Shown here piece after piece: positions 41,709 through 50,208 of a stretch of DNA of 64,000 bases. Position numbers and translations under genes: made by a program. Position 1 is the stretch's first letter. The number at the start of each line of letters is the position of its first letter. Under the pieces are notes generated by a model. It was not told the DNA's origin. It saw nothing but the letters and a program-made list of their open reading frames with translations, and did not search any database. Source of the stretch: CAIKMD01 sp963729935. Its GTDB lineage: Bacteria > Pseudomonadota > Alphaproteobacteria > ATCC43930 > CGMCC-115725. The stretch covers positions 620,001-684,000 of the forward strand of contig CAVSPW010000005.1 in NCBI GenBank assembly GCA_963729935.1, given 5' to 3'.

Positions 41709-41795
41709 GCGACCCTTCTGGCGTGCGCCTCGCACCGGCCGGCTGATCGTCGCAAGCGGCGCCCAATCGCCCGGCGAAACGCGGTGCGCAGAAGG

Positions 41796-42800
41796 TCACG
41801 GCAGCCGCAACAGTTGTCGCGCATTGCCGGCGCGAATTCGCGCCAGATCCTCGGCCGCCGCCTCGAGCGCGCCGACGGCCTCGATCGTGCCGCCGATGAG
41901 CGCATTGCCTTGCTCGGCGTCAAAGGGCGCATCGGTCGCGAAGAGGCAGTGATCCGTCGCGAAGAACGCGTGACCGCATTGGGTTGCCGCGATGTTGCCG
42001 TTGAGCGCCGTATCGGCGTAGAGCTTCTTGTAATATTCGACCGGCTTCAGCTTCAGCCCCGCCTGCTCGGCGGCGGGATTGGTGTCGGTCGTGCCGAAGA
42101 AAATCTGACTGAAGCCCAGCCCGATCTTCCCGGCGTAATAGGGGATCATGCCGCCCATGTGATGGGTCACGATCTTGAGGTCGGGAAGCTCGTCATAGAT
42201 ACCCGAATAGATCAGCCGCGTTACGGCGGCGGTGGTCTCGTAGGGCCAGCCGAAGGTGAACCAGATCTCGGCCTCGGACGCGCTCTCGGTGGCGTAATCC
42301 GAGAATTGCGGGCCGCGGATCGGATGGATCCAGACCGGAAGATCGTGCGCCGCCATGCGCTCGAAGACCGGGCGGAACTCGGGCGCGCTGAGCGGCTTGC
42401 CCGCGACATTGGTGAAGACCTGAATGCCGCGCGCGCCGAGCGTCCCGATCGCGCGGTCGATTTCAGCAACACACGCCGCAACGTTGTTCATCGGCATCGA
42501 CGCAATGAAAGCGGGAAACCGATCGGGATGCGACCGGCAGAGTTCCGCAAGCCCGTCATTGGCGATGCGCGCGAGTTCGGGCGTTTGCTCCGGCCCGGCG
42601 AGCAGCTCGATCGGCGGATTGGCGAGCGACAAGATTTGGGCGTAGTCGCCGAACCGGTCGAGAAGCTTCAGGCGTGCATCGAGATCCCACAAGGTGCGCA
42701 GCCGCGGAAAGGCCTTCAGGACCACATGCCCGGGAATGAGATCGCCAAGCCGATCGAAAAACGGCTTCGGCATGAAGTGATTGTAGATGTCGATGATCAT
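41796..42800 (-). CDS. Amidohydrolase family protein (ACMSD/gamma-resorcylate decarboxylase-like)
   Basis: 334 residues. MIIDIYNHFMPKPFFDRL near the start, ELPDLKIVTHHMGGMIPYYAGKIGLGFS and FATDAPFD are hallmarks of the ACMSD and resorcylate-decarboxylase subfamily. WIHPIRGPQFSDY carries a further metal-ligand His. It could decarboxylate an aromatic or ring-opened acid. ATG 42800 has GGGAG eight bases upstream; the frame extends to 42923 without homology. It is divergent from the TRAP transporter and convergent with a Rieske oxygenase, which suggests a shared pathway. Confidence 0.88.
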   Translation of the reverse strand: MIIDIYNHFMPKPFFDRLGDLIPGHVVLKAFPRLRTLWDLDARLKLLDRFGDYAQILSLANPPIELLAGPEQTPELARIANDGLAELCRSHPDRFPAFIASMPMNNVAACVAEIDRAIGTLGARGIQVFTNVAGKPLSAPEFRPVFERMAAHDLPVWIHPIRGPQFSDYATESASEAEIWFTFGWPYETTAAVTRLIYSGIYDELPDLKIVTHHMGGMIPYYAGKIGLGFSQIFFGTTDTNPAAEQAGLKLKPVEYYKKLYADTALNGNIAATQCGHAFFATDHCLFATDAPFDAEQGNALIGGTIEAVGALEAAAEDLARIRAGNARQLLRLP

Positions 42801-42947
42801 GTCCGCGCTCCCGTCCTCGAAGAAGACCGAGATTGGCGACGCAGCCGCGCTCCGGTCAACGACAAAATCTCCCGTCGCGCTCGACATTGCCGAGATGCTC
42901 GCATACCCTGTTTGGCAAATCAAAGCCGGATAAGGGGGGATGATCCG

Positions 42948-43994
42948 ATGCCGAAACGCTTCATCGCTATTGCTGTCGTGGCCGCCGTTATCGGTGTTTC
43001 CGCGCCGACTCTCGCGCCTTCGGCCCAGGCCGACGTGACCTTGACCATGAATGTCGTCATGCCGCGCGCGTCATCATTCTTTGTCGGCGTCTACAAGCCC
43101 TGGGCGGACGCGGTCGAACGCGAGTCGCAAGGCCGCATCAAGATCGCGATTCCGGCCGCGACGATGGCGCCCCTGCCGCGTCAGTGGGAAATGGTGGCGA
43201 GCGGTATCGCCGATGTGGCGCTCACCCCGAATGATTACATTCGCGAACGCGTGAAACTGCCGTTTCTCGCCGAAATCCCTTTCATCGCGCCCAATTCCGT
43301 GGCCGATTCGGTCGCGATCTGGCGCACGCAGCAAAAGTATTTCGCCGCCGCCCACGAGTACAAGGGTGTCAAGCTTCTCGCGATTTGGGTCAATGGCGGC
43401 AACACGGTGCAGACCATGAAACGGCCGGTGACCAAGCTCGAGGATTTTCGCGGCCTGAAAATGTGGGTCCCTTCGCCCAACACCAAGGCGGCGGTCGAGG
43501 CCTTCGGCGCCACGCCGGTCACGGCCCAGGCCGCGAACAGCATGTACGATTATATGTCAGGCGGCATCGTCGACGGCGCCGTGACGGGCAAGGGATCGCT
43601 GATCTCTTTTCAACTTGCCCGTTTCACCAAATACATGACGCTCTTCGCCGGCCAGCTCGGGTACAACTCGTTCAGCTTCTTCATGAGCGAGAAGAAATAT
43701 CAAAGCCTGTCGCCGCAGGACCGCGCCGTGATCGACAAGGTCTCTTACGAGGGTTTCTCACGCAGCGCCGCGCAAGGCTTCGTCGAGCAGGACAATCGGG
43801 GCGACGCGGCGATTGCCGAGAACAAGATCACCGTCATTCACGCGAATCCGGAATTCATGAAAGCCGCGCGCGCGAAAGTGCCCTTCTTCAAGGAGCAATG
43901 GCTTGCCGTCGCCAAGGAGCGCGGGATCGACGGACCGGCGGCCTATGATTTCTTCGTGAAGACCGCGGAAGAACTCGCCGCCGGCGCCAAATGA
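42948..43994 (+). CDS. TRAP transporter substrate-binding protein (DctP type)
   Basis: 348 residues. The signal peptide MPKRFIAIAVVAAVIGVSAPTLAPSAQA ends after AQA. The mature fold has VTLTMNVVMPRASSFF, KPWADAVERESQGRIKI, then the conserved LEDFRGLKMWVPSPNTKAAVEAFGATPV, containing the substrate-binding Arg (DFRGLK). It binds carboxylates in the periplasm. The large frame beginning at 41784 is an overlap artefact; ATG 42948 has a GGGGGGATG region upstream. A weak TCGACA-N17-TACCCT promoter (42881-42909) is possible. The permease genes follow. Confidence 0.92.
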   Translation: MPKRFIAIAVVAAVIGVSAPTLAPSAQADVTLTMNVVMPRASSFFVGVYKPWADAVERESQGRIKIAIPAATMAPLPRQWEMVASGIADVALTPNDYIRERVKLPFLAEIPFIAPNSVADSVAIWRTQQKYFAAAHEYKGVKLLAIWVNGGNTVQTMKRPVTKLEDFRGLKMWVPSPNTKAAVEAFGATPVTAQAANSMYDYMSGGIVDGAVTGKGSLISFQLARFTKYMTLFAGQLGYNSFSFFMSEKKYQSLSPQDRAVIDKVSYEGFSRSAAQGFVEQDNRGDAAIAENKITVIHANPEFMKAARAKVPFFKEQWLAVAKERGIDGPAAYDFFVKTAEELAAGAK

Positions 43995-44047
43995 TCGTCG
44001 AGATTGCGACGGCGCCGGCCATGCCGGCGATGGTGACATGACGCCTC

Positions 44048-44590
44048 ATGACTGAGCCGCGCGAAGGGGGCGATGATGCCGCGCCGCGACGCTCGGCGCT
44101 CGAGCGTCTGCTCGGCCCGATCGCCGCGCTGTCGCTTTTCAGCATGATGGCGCTGACCTTTGCCAGCGTGATCGCCCGCTATTTTCTCGATCGGCCGATC
44201 GCGGGGGATTCCGAAATCCAGTCGTTCCTGCTCGGCCTCATCATTTTTTCAGCCCTGCCGCTGGTCACGCGCGCACAGCGGCACATCGCCGTGCACGCAT
44301 TCGCCATGCTCTTGAAGGGCCGGGCGCGCGTTGCGCAACACCTCTTTGTCCTCATCCTCACCGGCGCAGGCTTCGGGTTCATTGCCTATCTTATCTTCTT
44401 GCAAGGCGAGACGCTGCGCAGCGAGGGGCTCACGACGAATTACCTCAATATCCCCGAGGCGCCCTTTGCCTACGCATTCGCGGCTTTAACGCTGCTGGCC
44501 GCGCTGACGACGTGCGCGCGGCTCTATCGCTTCTTCAAGAACGCCGAAGCGGACACGGAGACCGGCTTGCACGCGGCAGGCCCCGAATGA
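44048..44590 (+). CDS. TRAP transporter small permease (DctQ type)
   Basis: 180 residues with four membrane helices: LLGPIAALSLFSMMALTFASVIARY, FLLGLIIFSALPLVT, ALHLFVLILTGAGFGFIAYLIF-like and FAYAFAALTLLAALTT. DSEIQSFLLG and ARYFLDRP are DctQ features. Its stop codon overlaps the DctM start by four bases (ATGA). It links the binding protein with the large permease in a Na+-driven carboxylate uptake system. Confidence 0.9.
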   Translation: MTEPREGGDDAAPRRSALERLLGPIAALSLFSMMALTFASVIARYFLDRPIAGDSEIQSFLLGLIIFSALPLVTRAQRHIAVHAFAMLLKGRARVAQHLFVLILTGAGFGFIAYLIFLQGETLRSEGLTTNYLNIPEAPFAYAFAALTLLAALTTCARLYRFFKNAEADTETGLHAAGPE

Positions 44591-45888
44591 TCACGGCGTT
44601 CGCCGGCTTCGTCGTGATGCTGCTCGGCTTCTTCTTGGGCGTTCCGCTCGGCATCGTGCTTTTCGCCGTTGGCTTTTTCGGCTTCGCCATCATCCATCCC
44701 GCCGGGCTCGGCGCCGCGATGGCAATGGCCGGCCAGCAGATTCTGGGTTTGACTCTCGATTTTCAATTCTCGGTCCTACCGCTCTTTATCCTCACCGGCA
44801 GCTTCGTCAATCATGCGGCCTTGTCGGACGATCTCTACGAGGCGGCTCATCGCTGGCTCGGCCATTACCGTGGCGGCCTCGCCATGGCCACGATCGCGGC
44901 CTGCGCGGGATTTGCCTCGATCTGCCATTCCTCGATCGCAACGGCCGCCACCATGGCGCGCGTCGCGGTGCCCTCGATGCGGCGCTACCGCTACGCCGAT
45001 TCCCTCAGCACCGGCACGGTTGCCGCGGGCGGCGCGCTCGGCATGCTTGTGCCGCCCAGCGGCGCGCTTATCGTCTACGGACTGCTGACCGAGCAAGATA
45101 TCGCTAAGCTCTTTATCGCCGCGATCGGCCCCGTGCTCGCCTCGATCGGCGTCTACTTTGCCGTCATCCGAACCGTGACCTTCTTCAAGCCCGCCTCCGG
45201 TCCGCCGGCCATACGCGCGAATTGGGCCATGCGCTGGCGCGGCCTTTATAAAGTGTGGGGCATACTTGCGCTTTTTCTTCTGGTGATGGGCGGAATCACC
45301 TTCGGCATCTTCACCGCGACGGAGGCGGGCGGCATTGGCGCGGCTGGCGCACTCCTTCTTTCGATCCTACGGCGAAAAATGAGCTGGAGGATCTTTTACG
45401 AGGCGCTGATCGATGCCTCGATCACGACAGCAATGGTGTTTTCGGTGATTTTGGGCGCACTCGTCCTCAATCAGTTCGTCAATATCTCGGGCATGTCGGA
45501 AGCCGTTCTCGCCTTCATCGGCGCGCTCCAGGCGACACCGATGGAAATCATTCTTGTGATCATCGCATTTTATGTGCTCCTTGGGATGTTCATCGAGGGT
45601 TTCGCACTGATCTTTCTTACCGTGCCGATCTTCGTCCCGATTGTCACCGCGCTCGGATTCGATTTGATCTGGTGGGGCATCGTTCTGGTGATCGTCGTCG
45701 AGATGAGCGTTCTTCATCCGCCGCTCGGGCTCAATATCTTCGTCCTGAAGTCGCTCCTTCCCGAAGTTCCGCTGAAGCAGATCTATTGGGGCGTGATTCC
45801 ATTCTGGGCCGGCGACTTCGCGCGCCTTGGCCTGGTCCTCGCATTTCCGCCCCTCGTCCTCTATCTGCCGAGACTCTTTCTGCCCTGA
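44587..45888 (+). CDS. TRAP transporter large permease (DctM type)
   Basis: 433 residues with about twelve helices. FQFSVLPLFILTGSF, SHSSIATAATMARVAVPSMRRY-like and LGMLVPPSGALIVYGLLTEQDI belong to the DctM core, as does VFSVILGALVLNQFVN. It forms the Na+-coupled channel. The start ATG overlaps the DctQ stop. The encoded operon dctP-dctQ-dctM is complete. Given the flanking Rieske oxygenase and decarboxylase, an aromatic or ring-opened acid could be the cargo, but TRAP cargo cannot be told from sequence. Confidence 0.92.
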   Translation: MITAFAGFVVMLLGFFLGVPLGIVLFAVGFFGFAIIHPAGLGAAMAMAGQQILGLTLDFQFSVLPLFILTGSFVNHAALSDDLYEAAHRWLGHYRGGLAMATIAACAGFASICHSSIATAATMARVAVPSMRRYRYADSLSTGTVAAGGALGMLVPPSGALIVYGLLTEQDIAKLFIAAIGPVLASIGVYFAVIRTVTFFKPASGPPAIRANWAMRWRGLYKVWGILALFLLVMGGITFGIFTATEAGGIGAAGALLLSILRRKMSWRIFYEALIDASITTAMVFSVILGALVLNQFVNISGMSEAVLAFIGALQATPMEIILVIIAFYVLLGMFIEGFALIFLTVPIFVPIVTALGFDLIWWGIVLVIVVEMSVLHPPLGLNIFVLKSLLPEVPLKQIYWGVIPFWAGDFARLGLVLAFPPLVLYLPRLFLP

Positions 45889-45986
45889 GGGGCGGCGATT
45901 CATTCGCGCTCAAGGAATCGCGCTCGGCGGGCGTGTTGGGCCGCCGCGGCGCTGGGCTTCTTCCCGAACGAAGTCACGCAGCGGCG

Positions 45987-46032
45987 TTGACACAGAATTG
46001 ACACGCCGCCATTGCCACAGAAATGACGCGCC
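45987..46032. repeat. Imperfect tandem repeat in the 589-base intergenic region
   Basis: Two 21-base units (45987-46007 and 46012-46032, period 25) match at 18 positions; each holds the pattern TTG-x-CACAGAA-x-TGAC. The gap 45889-46477 between the TRAP operon and the LapG-like gene contains no convincing gene; small open frames there have no recognisable features. The repeat might be a fossil transposon end or a binding site. Confidence 0.35.
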
Positions 46033-46477
46033 CGCTCGCGGTCGATCGCGGCTATGAATCGCCAGCCGGGGCGCGCCCGGCGGAAGCGCAGATCGCGGTG
46101 GTGCGGATCACGGAGCATGACCGACATAGGCGCGGCGCGGATTCGATTCCAGAATCGCCAACGAAGTATGGCGAATTGGCCAGAATTGGACGCGACTTAG
46201 GACAGCGCGAGATATTTGCCTTTACGGAGGCCCAGGGCGCGGCGGCGTTGTGCACCGTTGCATGTGCGGAACAGCTAGGAAGAAATTTCCCACAATTTTA
46301 ACGAAATGCTAGCGAGAACGGCTCGGATCTCGCGACGTTTTCGCGCGTGTCGGCGTGATCGCTGTGTGTTCGCCGTCCATCGCCGTGGCTTTGGTCGTCT
46401 TCGACAAGGATCAGAGATTTGGCGATTTACGCCCTGTTAAGCGCAACTGCCGAGAATGCCGACATCGGGAGATTGCG

Positions 46478-47071
46478 ATGAAATTGAAATCCTGCGCCAT
46501 TCTGATTGCGTTCGGCGTTTTGAATTTTGGATTGATGGCAAGTGCCGACGCGGGTACAGCGATGGCGACAGGCGATGCCGTCATCCCGCCGATGGGCTTC
46601 ATCGGTTTCTGCGTGAAGCACAGCAATGAGTGCTTGGTGTCGGCATCGAATACTCAGCCGGTCGAGTTGACGGACGCCCGTCGCGCTGAGTTGGATCGGG
46701 TCCAGGCCGATATCAATTGGCAGATCAAGCCGCGTGAAGATCCGACGCATGCGTGGCGCTACGCGACCGATGGCTACGGCGACTGCAACACTTATGCACT
46801 GACCAAGCGCCAAGCGTTGATTGCGCTCGGATGGCCGGAAGACACGCTGTTGCTTGCGGCGGCTTACGACGAGCTTGGCGAGGGACATCTCGTGCTCGTC
46901 GCTCGGACGAGCGAAGGCGATTTCGTCCTCGACAACCGCTTGCCTCCGGTCGTCGCCTGGAACGCGCTGCCCTATCGTTGGGTCTCGATGCAAAGCCAAA
47001 CGAGCCCGGCGCGTTGGGTGAAGGTCGTTGACCAGCCCGTCATGGTGGCGAAGGCCGAGCCCCGCCCCTAG
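46478..47071 (+). CDS. Transglutaminase-like cysteine protease, BTLCP (LapG-like) family
   Basis: 197 residues. MKLKSCAILIAFGVLNFGLMASADA is a signal peptide, so the enzyme is periplasmic. DGYGDCNTYALTKRQALIALGW has the nucleophile C103, GEGHLVLVARTSEGDFVLDN the H137 and D152 that complete the triad. This is the bacterial transglutaminase-like cysteine protease family; LapG cleaves large biofilm adhesins in a calcium- and c-di-GMP-controlled way. No adhesin or LapD-like gene is in the window. It lies next to the polysaccharide locus, consistent with a surface or biofilm function. A longer frame from 46355 lacks a signal. Confidence 0.87.
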   Translation: MKLKSCAILIAFGVLNFGLMASADAGTAMATGDAVIPPMGFIGFCVKHSNECLVSASNTQPVELTDARRAELDRVQADINWQIKPREDPTHAWRYATDGYGDCNTYALTKRQALIALGWPEDTLLLAAAYDELGEGHLVLVARTSEGDFVLDNRLPPVVAWNALPYRWVSMQSQTSPARWVKVVDQPVMVAKAEPRP

Positions 47072-47143
47072 GCCACTGCAGGTGCCCAGCCGCGCCGCCG
47101 CCGGCATACGCCCGGTCATGATAGCGTCCGGTTCAGGGGAGGC

Positions 47144-48577
47144 TCATTCGAGCCGTTGGGCCTGACCGGATAGATAATCGTAATTCGCCCAATTGTCGTT
47201 GCTGATGGGGAAGGCGCCCTCGCCCGCGAGAATAGTGCGGCTGTTCCGCACGAGGCTGAACTTCTGCGTCCCCAAGGCAAAGTCGGCACCGAGATGGTGG
47301 ACTCCGGCGGGCAGGTCGAATTGGTAGCGCTGGTCGCCGCTCTCGATCCGAAGCTCCGCTGGCGCCACCAGGAACGCGCTCACGAAGACTCGATCCTCGA
47401 GGTTTTCGACGCCTTTGGGGAAGCCCTTCTTGTCGCTTTGCGGATTGCTCCTGCCCGGGATGCTCCGCGGCGACAATCGGTAGAACCAGAAGAGATCGTC
47501 GCGATCGATCCGCTGGACGCCGGTTTTGAACCATCGGATATAGTATTCGCTGGCGGCAAGGTAAGCGGCGTGCGAAAGCAGTTGTCCCCAGGTCCCGCCG
47601 GCGATACGCGTGGTCGCGGGAGCCCCGAGATCCTCGACATAGGTCGCCTCGGACCAATCGTTCCAGGTCACGATCTCGACCCACTGCGCGCCAACAGAGA
47701 TCGCGGCCTCCCATTGGAGCGCCATCCCCTCGAAACCGCGCGTCTCGAAAACGCGGTAATTTCCTCGGTACCCGAGGCCCCGGTAATAAGGCGAGACCGG
47801 CGCCATGTAGAGCTTTCCGGCGCGGCGCCACGCCTGGCCGACCTTTTCGCTTACCCGGGCGATATCGCTACCCGCGCCGCCCGCCCCAAACAAAAAGAAA
47901 CCGTCCACGTAACCATTATCGGCGATCAGCTTCGCGATATTGCGCGAGGAGAACGCTTTCGACGAGCCTTCGGGATAAAAGAACGGCACGAAGGTGAGGG
48001 GCTTACCCGCATCGGCCAGCGGCGTGAGGAAAGCGTTCGCCCATTCGGAATCGCCGTCAAACGTGGAGAGCAATGGTTTGCCATTGACCTTCAGCATATT
48101 GGGATGGCCATAGAACTCAGACACCATGGCGACCACCACCCTCGGCGGCAGCCCGTCGGCCGAAAAGAACAGCTTGAAATCCGTGCCGAGCGACGCCGCG
48201 GCCTTGAAGAGTTTTGTCGCGGTCGCGCGATACCTCGGCTCCTCGGTCCAACTCCCGCAATTGAGCGCAAACGCATCGATGCCGCGGGATTGCGCCTGTC
48301 GGATTTCGTTTGCGAGATTGTCGACCGACGCGCCATTGCCGTCTTTTGGGCAGCAGACCATGTAATGGGCGAAGACGAGGCGCGGTTCACTCGTCCGGAG
48401 AGTCGCCGCAAGGGCTGCGCCGATCTCCCCCGACGCGAACAAACTGCCTGCAGCAAACGCTCCCAGGTTGAACCGGCGGCGATCGACGATCCGGGGCGCC
48501 CGATCGCTGCCTACGAAGCTTTGCACCGCTCGGCGGCGTCTCACACGCAGCCTCGACATTCGATTCACCCAAGGCAT
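47144..48577 (-). CDS. Glycoside hydrolase family 71-like (alpha-1,3-glucanase-like) secreted protein
   Basis: 477 residues. A twin-arginine signal reads IVDRRRFNLGAFAAGSL with a hydrophobic stretch and AALAA cleavage site. The mature part starts RLVFAHYMVCCPKDG, close to the FAHYMVG start of GH71 barrel enzymes, then GIDAFALNCGSW, FKLFFSADG, WVEIVTWNDWSEATYVED, the signature region with the acidic residues. GH71 enzymes split alpha-1,3-glucan and are mostly known from fungi. Start candidates are 48577 and 48559. It is transcribed toward the LapG-like gene and belongs to the polysaccharide locus by position. Confidence 0.82.
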   Translation of the reverse strand: MPWVNRMSRLRVRRRRAVQSFVGSDRAPRIVDRRRFNLGAFAAGSLFASGEIGAALAATLRTSEPRLVFAHYMVCCPKDGNGASVDNLANEIRQAQSRGIDAFALNCGSWTEEPRYRATATKLFKAAASLGTDFKLFFSADGLPPRVVVAMVSEFYGHPNMLKVNGKPLLSTFDGDSEWANAFLTPLADAGKPLTFVPFFYPEGSSKAFSSRNIAKLIADNGYVDGFFLFGAGGAGSDIARVSEKVGQAWRRAGKLYMAPVSPYYRGLGYRGNYRVFETRGFEGMALQWEAAISVGAQWVEIVTWNDWSEATYVEDLGAPATTRIAGGTWGQLLSHAAYLAASEYYIRWFKTGVQRIDRDDLFWFYRLSPRSIPGRSNPQSDKKGFPKGVENLEDRVFVSAFLVAPAELRIESGDQRYQFDLPAGVHHLGADFALGTQKFSLVRNSRTILAGEGAFPISNDNWANYDYLSGQAQRLE

Positions 48578-48706
48578 GACGCCACCGGGTGCGATACTAA
48601 GTCGGCGATGCTGCCGCCGCAACCAGCCGACGAGGATGCACGACGCGGCAACGCAGCCAGAGATTATCTCTCGCCTTCTGTGGCTCTCCGATATCGTGGA
48701 TGGCCG

Positions 48707-50074
48707 TCAGCCCGCCTTGCGGCCTTCGCCCGAACCGGAATCCAGCTGCCAATTCCTTCCCAGGACGAGGCGTCGCGCCAAGCGCGAGATGAAGCCGATC
48801 TCCGCGTGGCGCCGGCCCTTGAAGGCAGCGCGCGTCAAAAACGAGACAAGGCGCGGATCCTGCCAGGGCACCCGATGATAGGGGGCGGCAAGATGCGGGC
48901 TGGTATTGGAGCGCATCCATTCTTGAGGAAAGAGCGCAGCCTTCTCGCCTGAGGGCTCTTCGTCACTGTCCGGAACGTTCGTCGTCGCGGCAATGTTGGC
49001 CGCTGTTCCGTCATCGCCCAAGGCGCGGAAGAGCGCCGCGCACAGGTCGGAATGCGGTCTCGTCCCCAACCAGCACGCCGAAGTCGCACGCGGATTGAGC
49101 TCGAGCAGGAATGGGTATCCGGTTTCTCGATCGAGTATGAAATCGAATCCGCAGAAACCCGACAGCCCGAGATGGGCGACCAAGGTCTCCACCGCCCGAT
49201 CGATTTCCGGATTGCGAATGAATTCGACGACGGTTGCCGGTCCGTTCGGAAATGGATCTGCTTCGAGTGTCATCACCGTCGCTCCGGCGAGAACCCGCCC
49301 GCGCCAACACAGCACCGCGCGATTGGCCGGACGTCCTTCGATAAATTGCTGCACCGATATCGCGGGTGAGGGCGAGGTCAACAAGGCCGCCAACGGCTTA
49401 TGATTTCCTTTGAACAGCAATTGTCTTCCGGCGTTGACCATGACGCGCACATTCAGTCGTCGAAAGGCACTCTCCGCCTCCCGCTTGGTGCGCGCAACGA
49501 TGACACCGAGACCGCCAAACGTTCCGTCCTGCTTCAGAACGAAAGGGGGCGTTGCGGCGTCGCAATGAGCCTTGAGGTCGGCGGCATTGGCGAGTTCGGT
49601 TGTTCCCGGAATTCTGACGCCGCATTCGCGCGCGAGACGAATGAGCGCCGATTTGCTCCGCGCAATCGGATAAGAGGCGGGATCCCCGACCGAGCGCTCG
49701 ATCAAACGCACGATCTCGCCCGCCTCGGTGCCGCCATCCCTCAGGCAGCGCGCGTGGAGATCATAAATGGCGTAGACGGACTGATCGTCGCCGGGGACGA
49801 GTATCGTGGGCGACGAATGCCGGATCGCGCGCAGCAGCGAGCGCAAACGCCGCGAGTTCGAAAAGCGGAAACAACGATCGACCGCTGCGGTTTGTCTCAA
49901 GACGTGGTCGCCCGGGCAAAGACCCACCACCGCGAAGCCGCCGCGTCGCAGCCCGATCGCGATGAAAGCCGTCAAGGGCCAATCCTGCGTCGCGAGGACC
50001 AAGGCCTTCGGTGCCGCGGCTTGATCGGTTGTCTGCATACCCCATGCACCCGTCGGTTCGCGCTTCCGGCTCAT
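48707..50074 (-). CDS. ATP-grasp domain protein
   Basis: 455 residues. A pre-ATP-grasp Rossmann-like domain (ALVLATQDWPLTAFIAIGLRRGGFAVVGLCPGD) is followed by ATP-grasp: PFVLKQDGTFGGLGV (lysine and the glycine-rich loop), SVQQFIEGRPANRAV, FCGFDFILDRETGYPFLLELNPRATSACWLG (Mg2+-binding Glu-x-Asn-Pro-Arg). These enzymes ligate a carboxylate to an amine or thiol with ATP. The start is ambiguous (50074 or 50038). It precedes the GH71 gene and follows the flippase on the same strand. It may add an amino acid to a sugar or lipid in the polysaccharide, which is inference. Confidence 0.8.
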   Translation of the reverse strand: MSRKREPTGAWGMQTTDQAAAPKALVLATQDWPLTAFIAIGLRRGGFAVVGLCPGDHVLRQTAAVDRCFRFSNSRRLRSLLRAIRHSSPTILVPGDDQSVYAIYDLHARCLRDGGTEAGEIVRLIERSVGDPASYPIARSKSALIRLARECGVRIPGTTELANAADLKAHCDAATPPFVLKQDGTFGGLGVIVARTKREAESAFRRLNVRVMVNAGRQLLFKGNHKPLAALLTSPSPAISVQQFIEGRPANRAVLCWRGRVLAGATVMTLEADPFPNGPATVVEFIRNPEIDRAVETLVAHLGLSGFCGFDFILDRETGYPFLLELNPRATSACWLGTRPHSDLCAALFRALGDDGTAANIAATTNVPDSDEEPSGEKAALFPQEWMRSNTSPHLAAPYHRVPWQDPRLVSFLTRAAFKGRRHAEIGFISRLARRLVLGRNWQLDSGSGEGRKAG

Positions 50075-50208
50075 CACGCTCGAGCGCTGCTGCTGCGCCG
50101 CATAAACTTACCCAATGGCGGTAAACCGCGCATTGACAAATCTGGCTTTGTGCCAAACGACAACACGCCGTGGGCAGTTCCAGGCGTAGCGCCAGACCGG
50201 GGTTCGCG

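Noticed and set aside
41784..42947. N-terminal extension of the DctP gene
   Set aside because: The frame is open through the antisense of the amidohydrolase, but the signal peptide begins at 42948, where DctP proteins start.
46023..46301. Small frames between the TRAP operon and the LapG-like gene
   Set aside because: No ribosome site, motif or homology; the region also contains the imperfect repeat.
47294..48952. 552-codon plus-strand frame over the GH71-like gene
   Set aside because: Antisense shadow; no domain, whereas the opposite strand has a Tat signal and GH71 segments.
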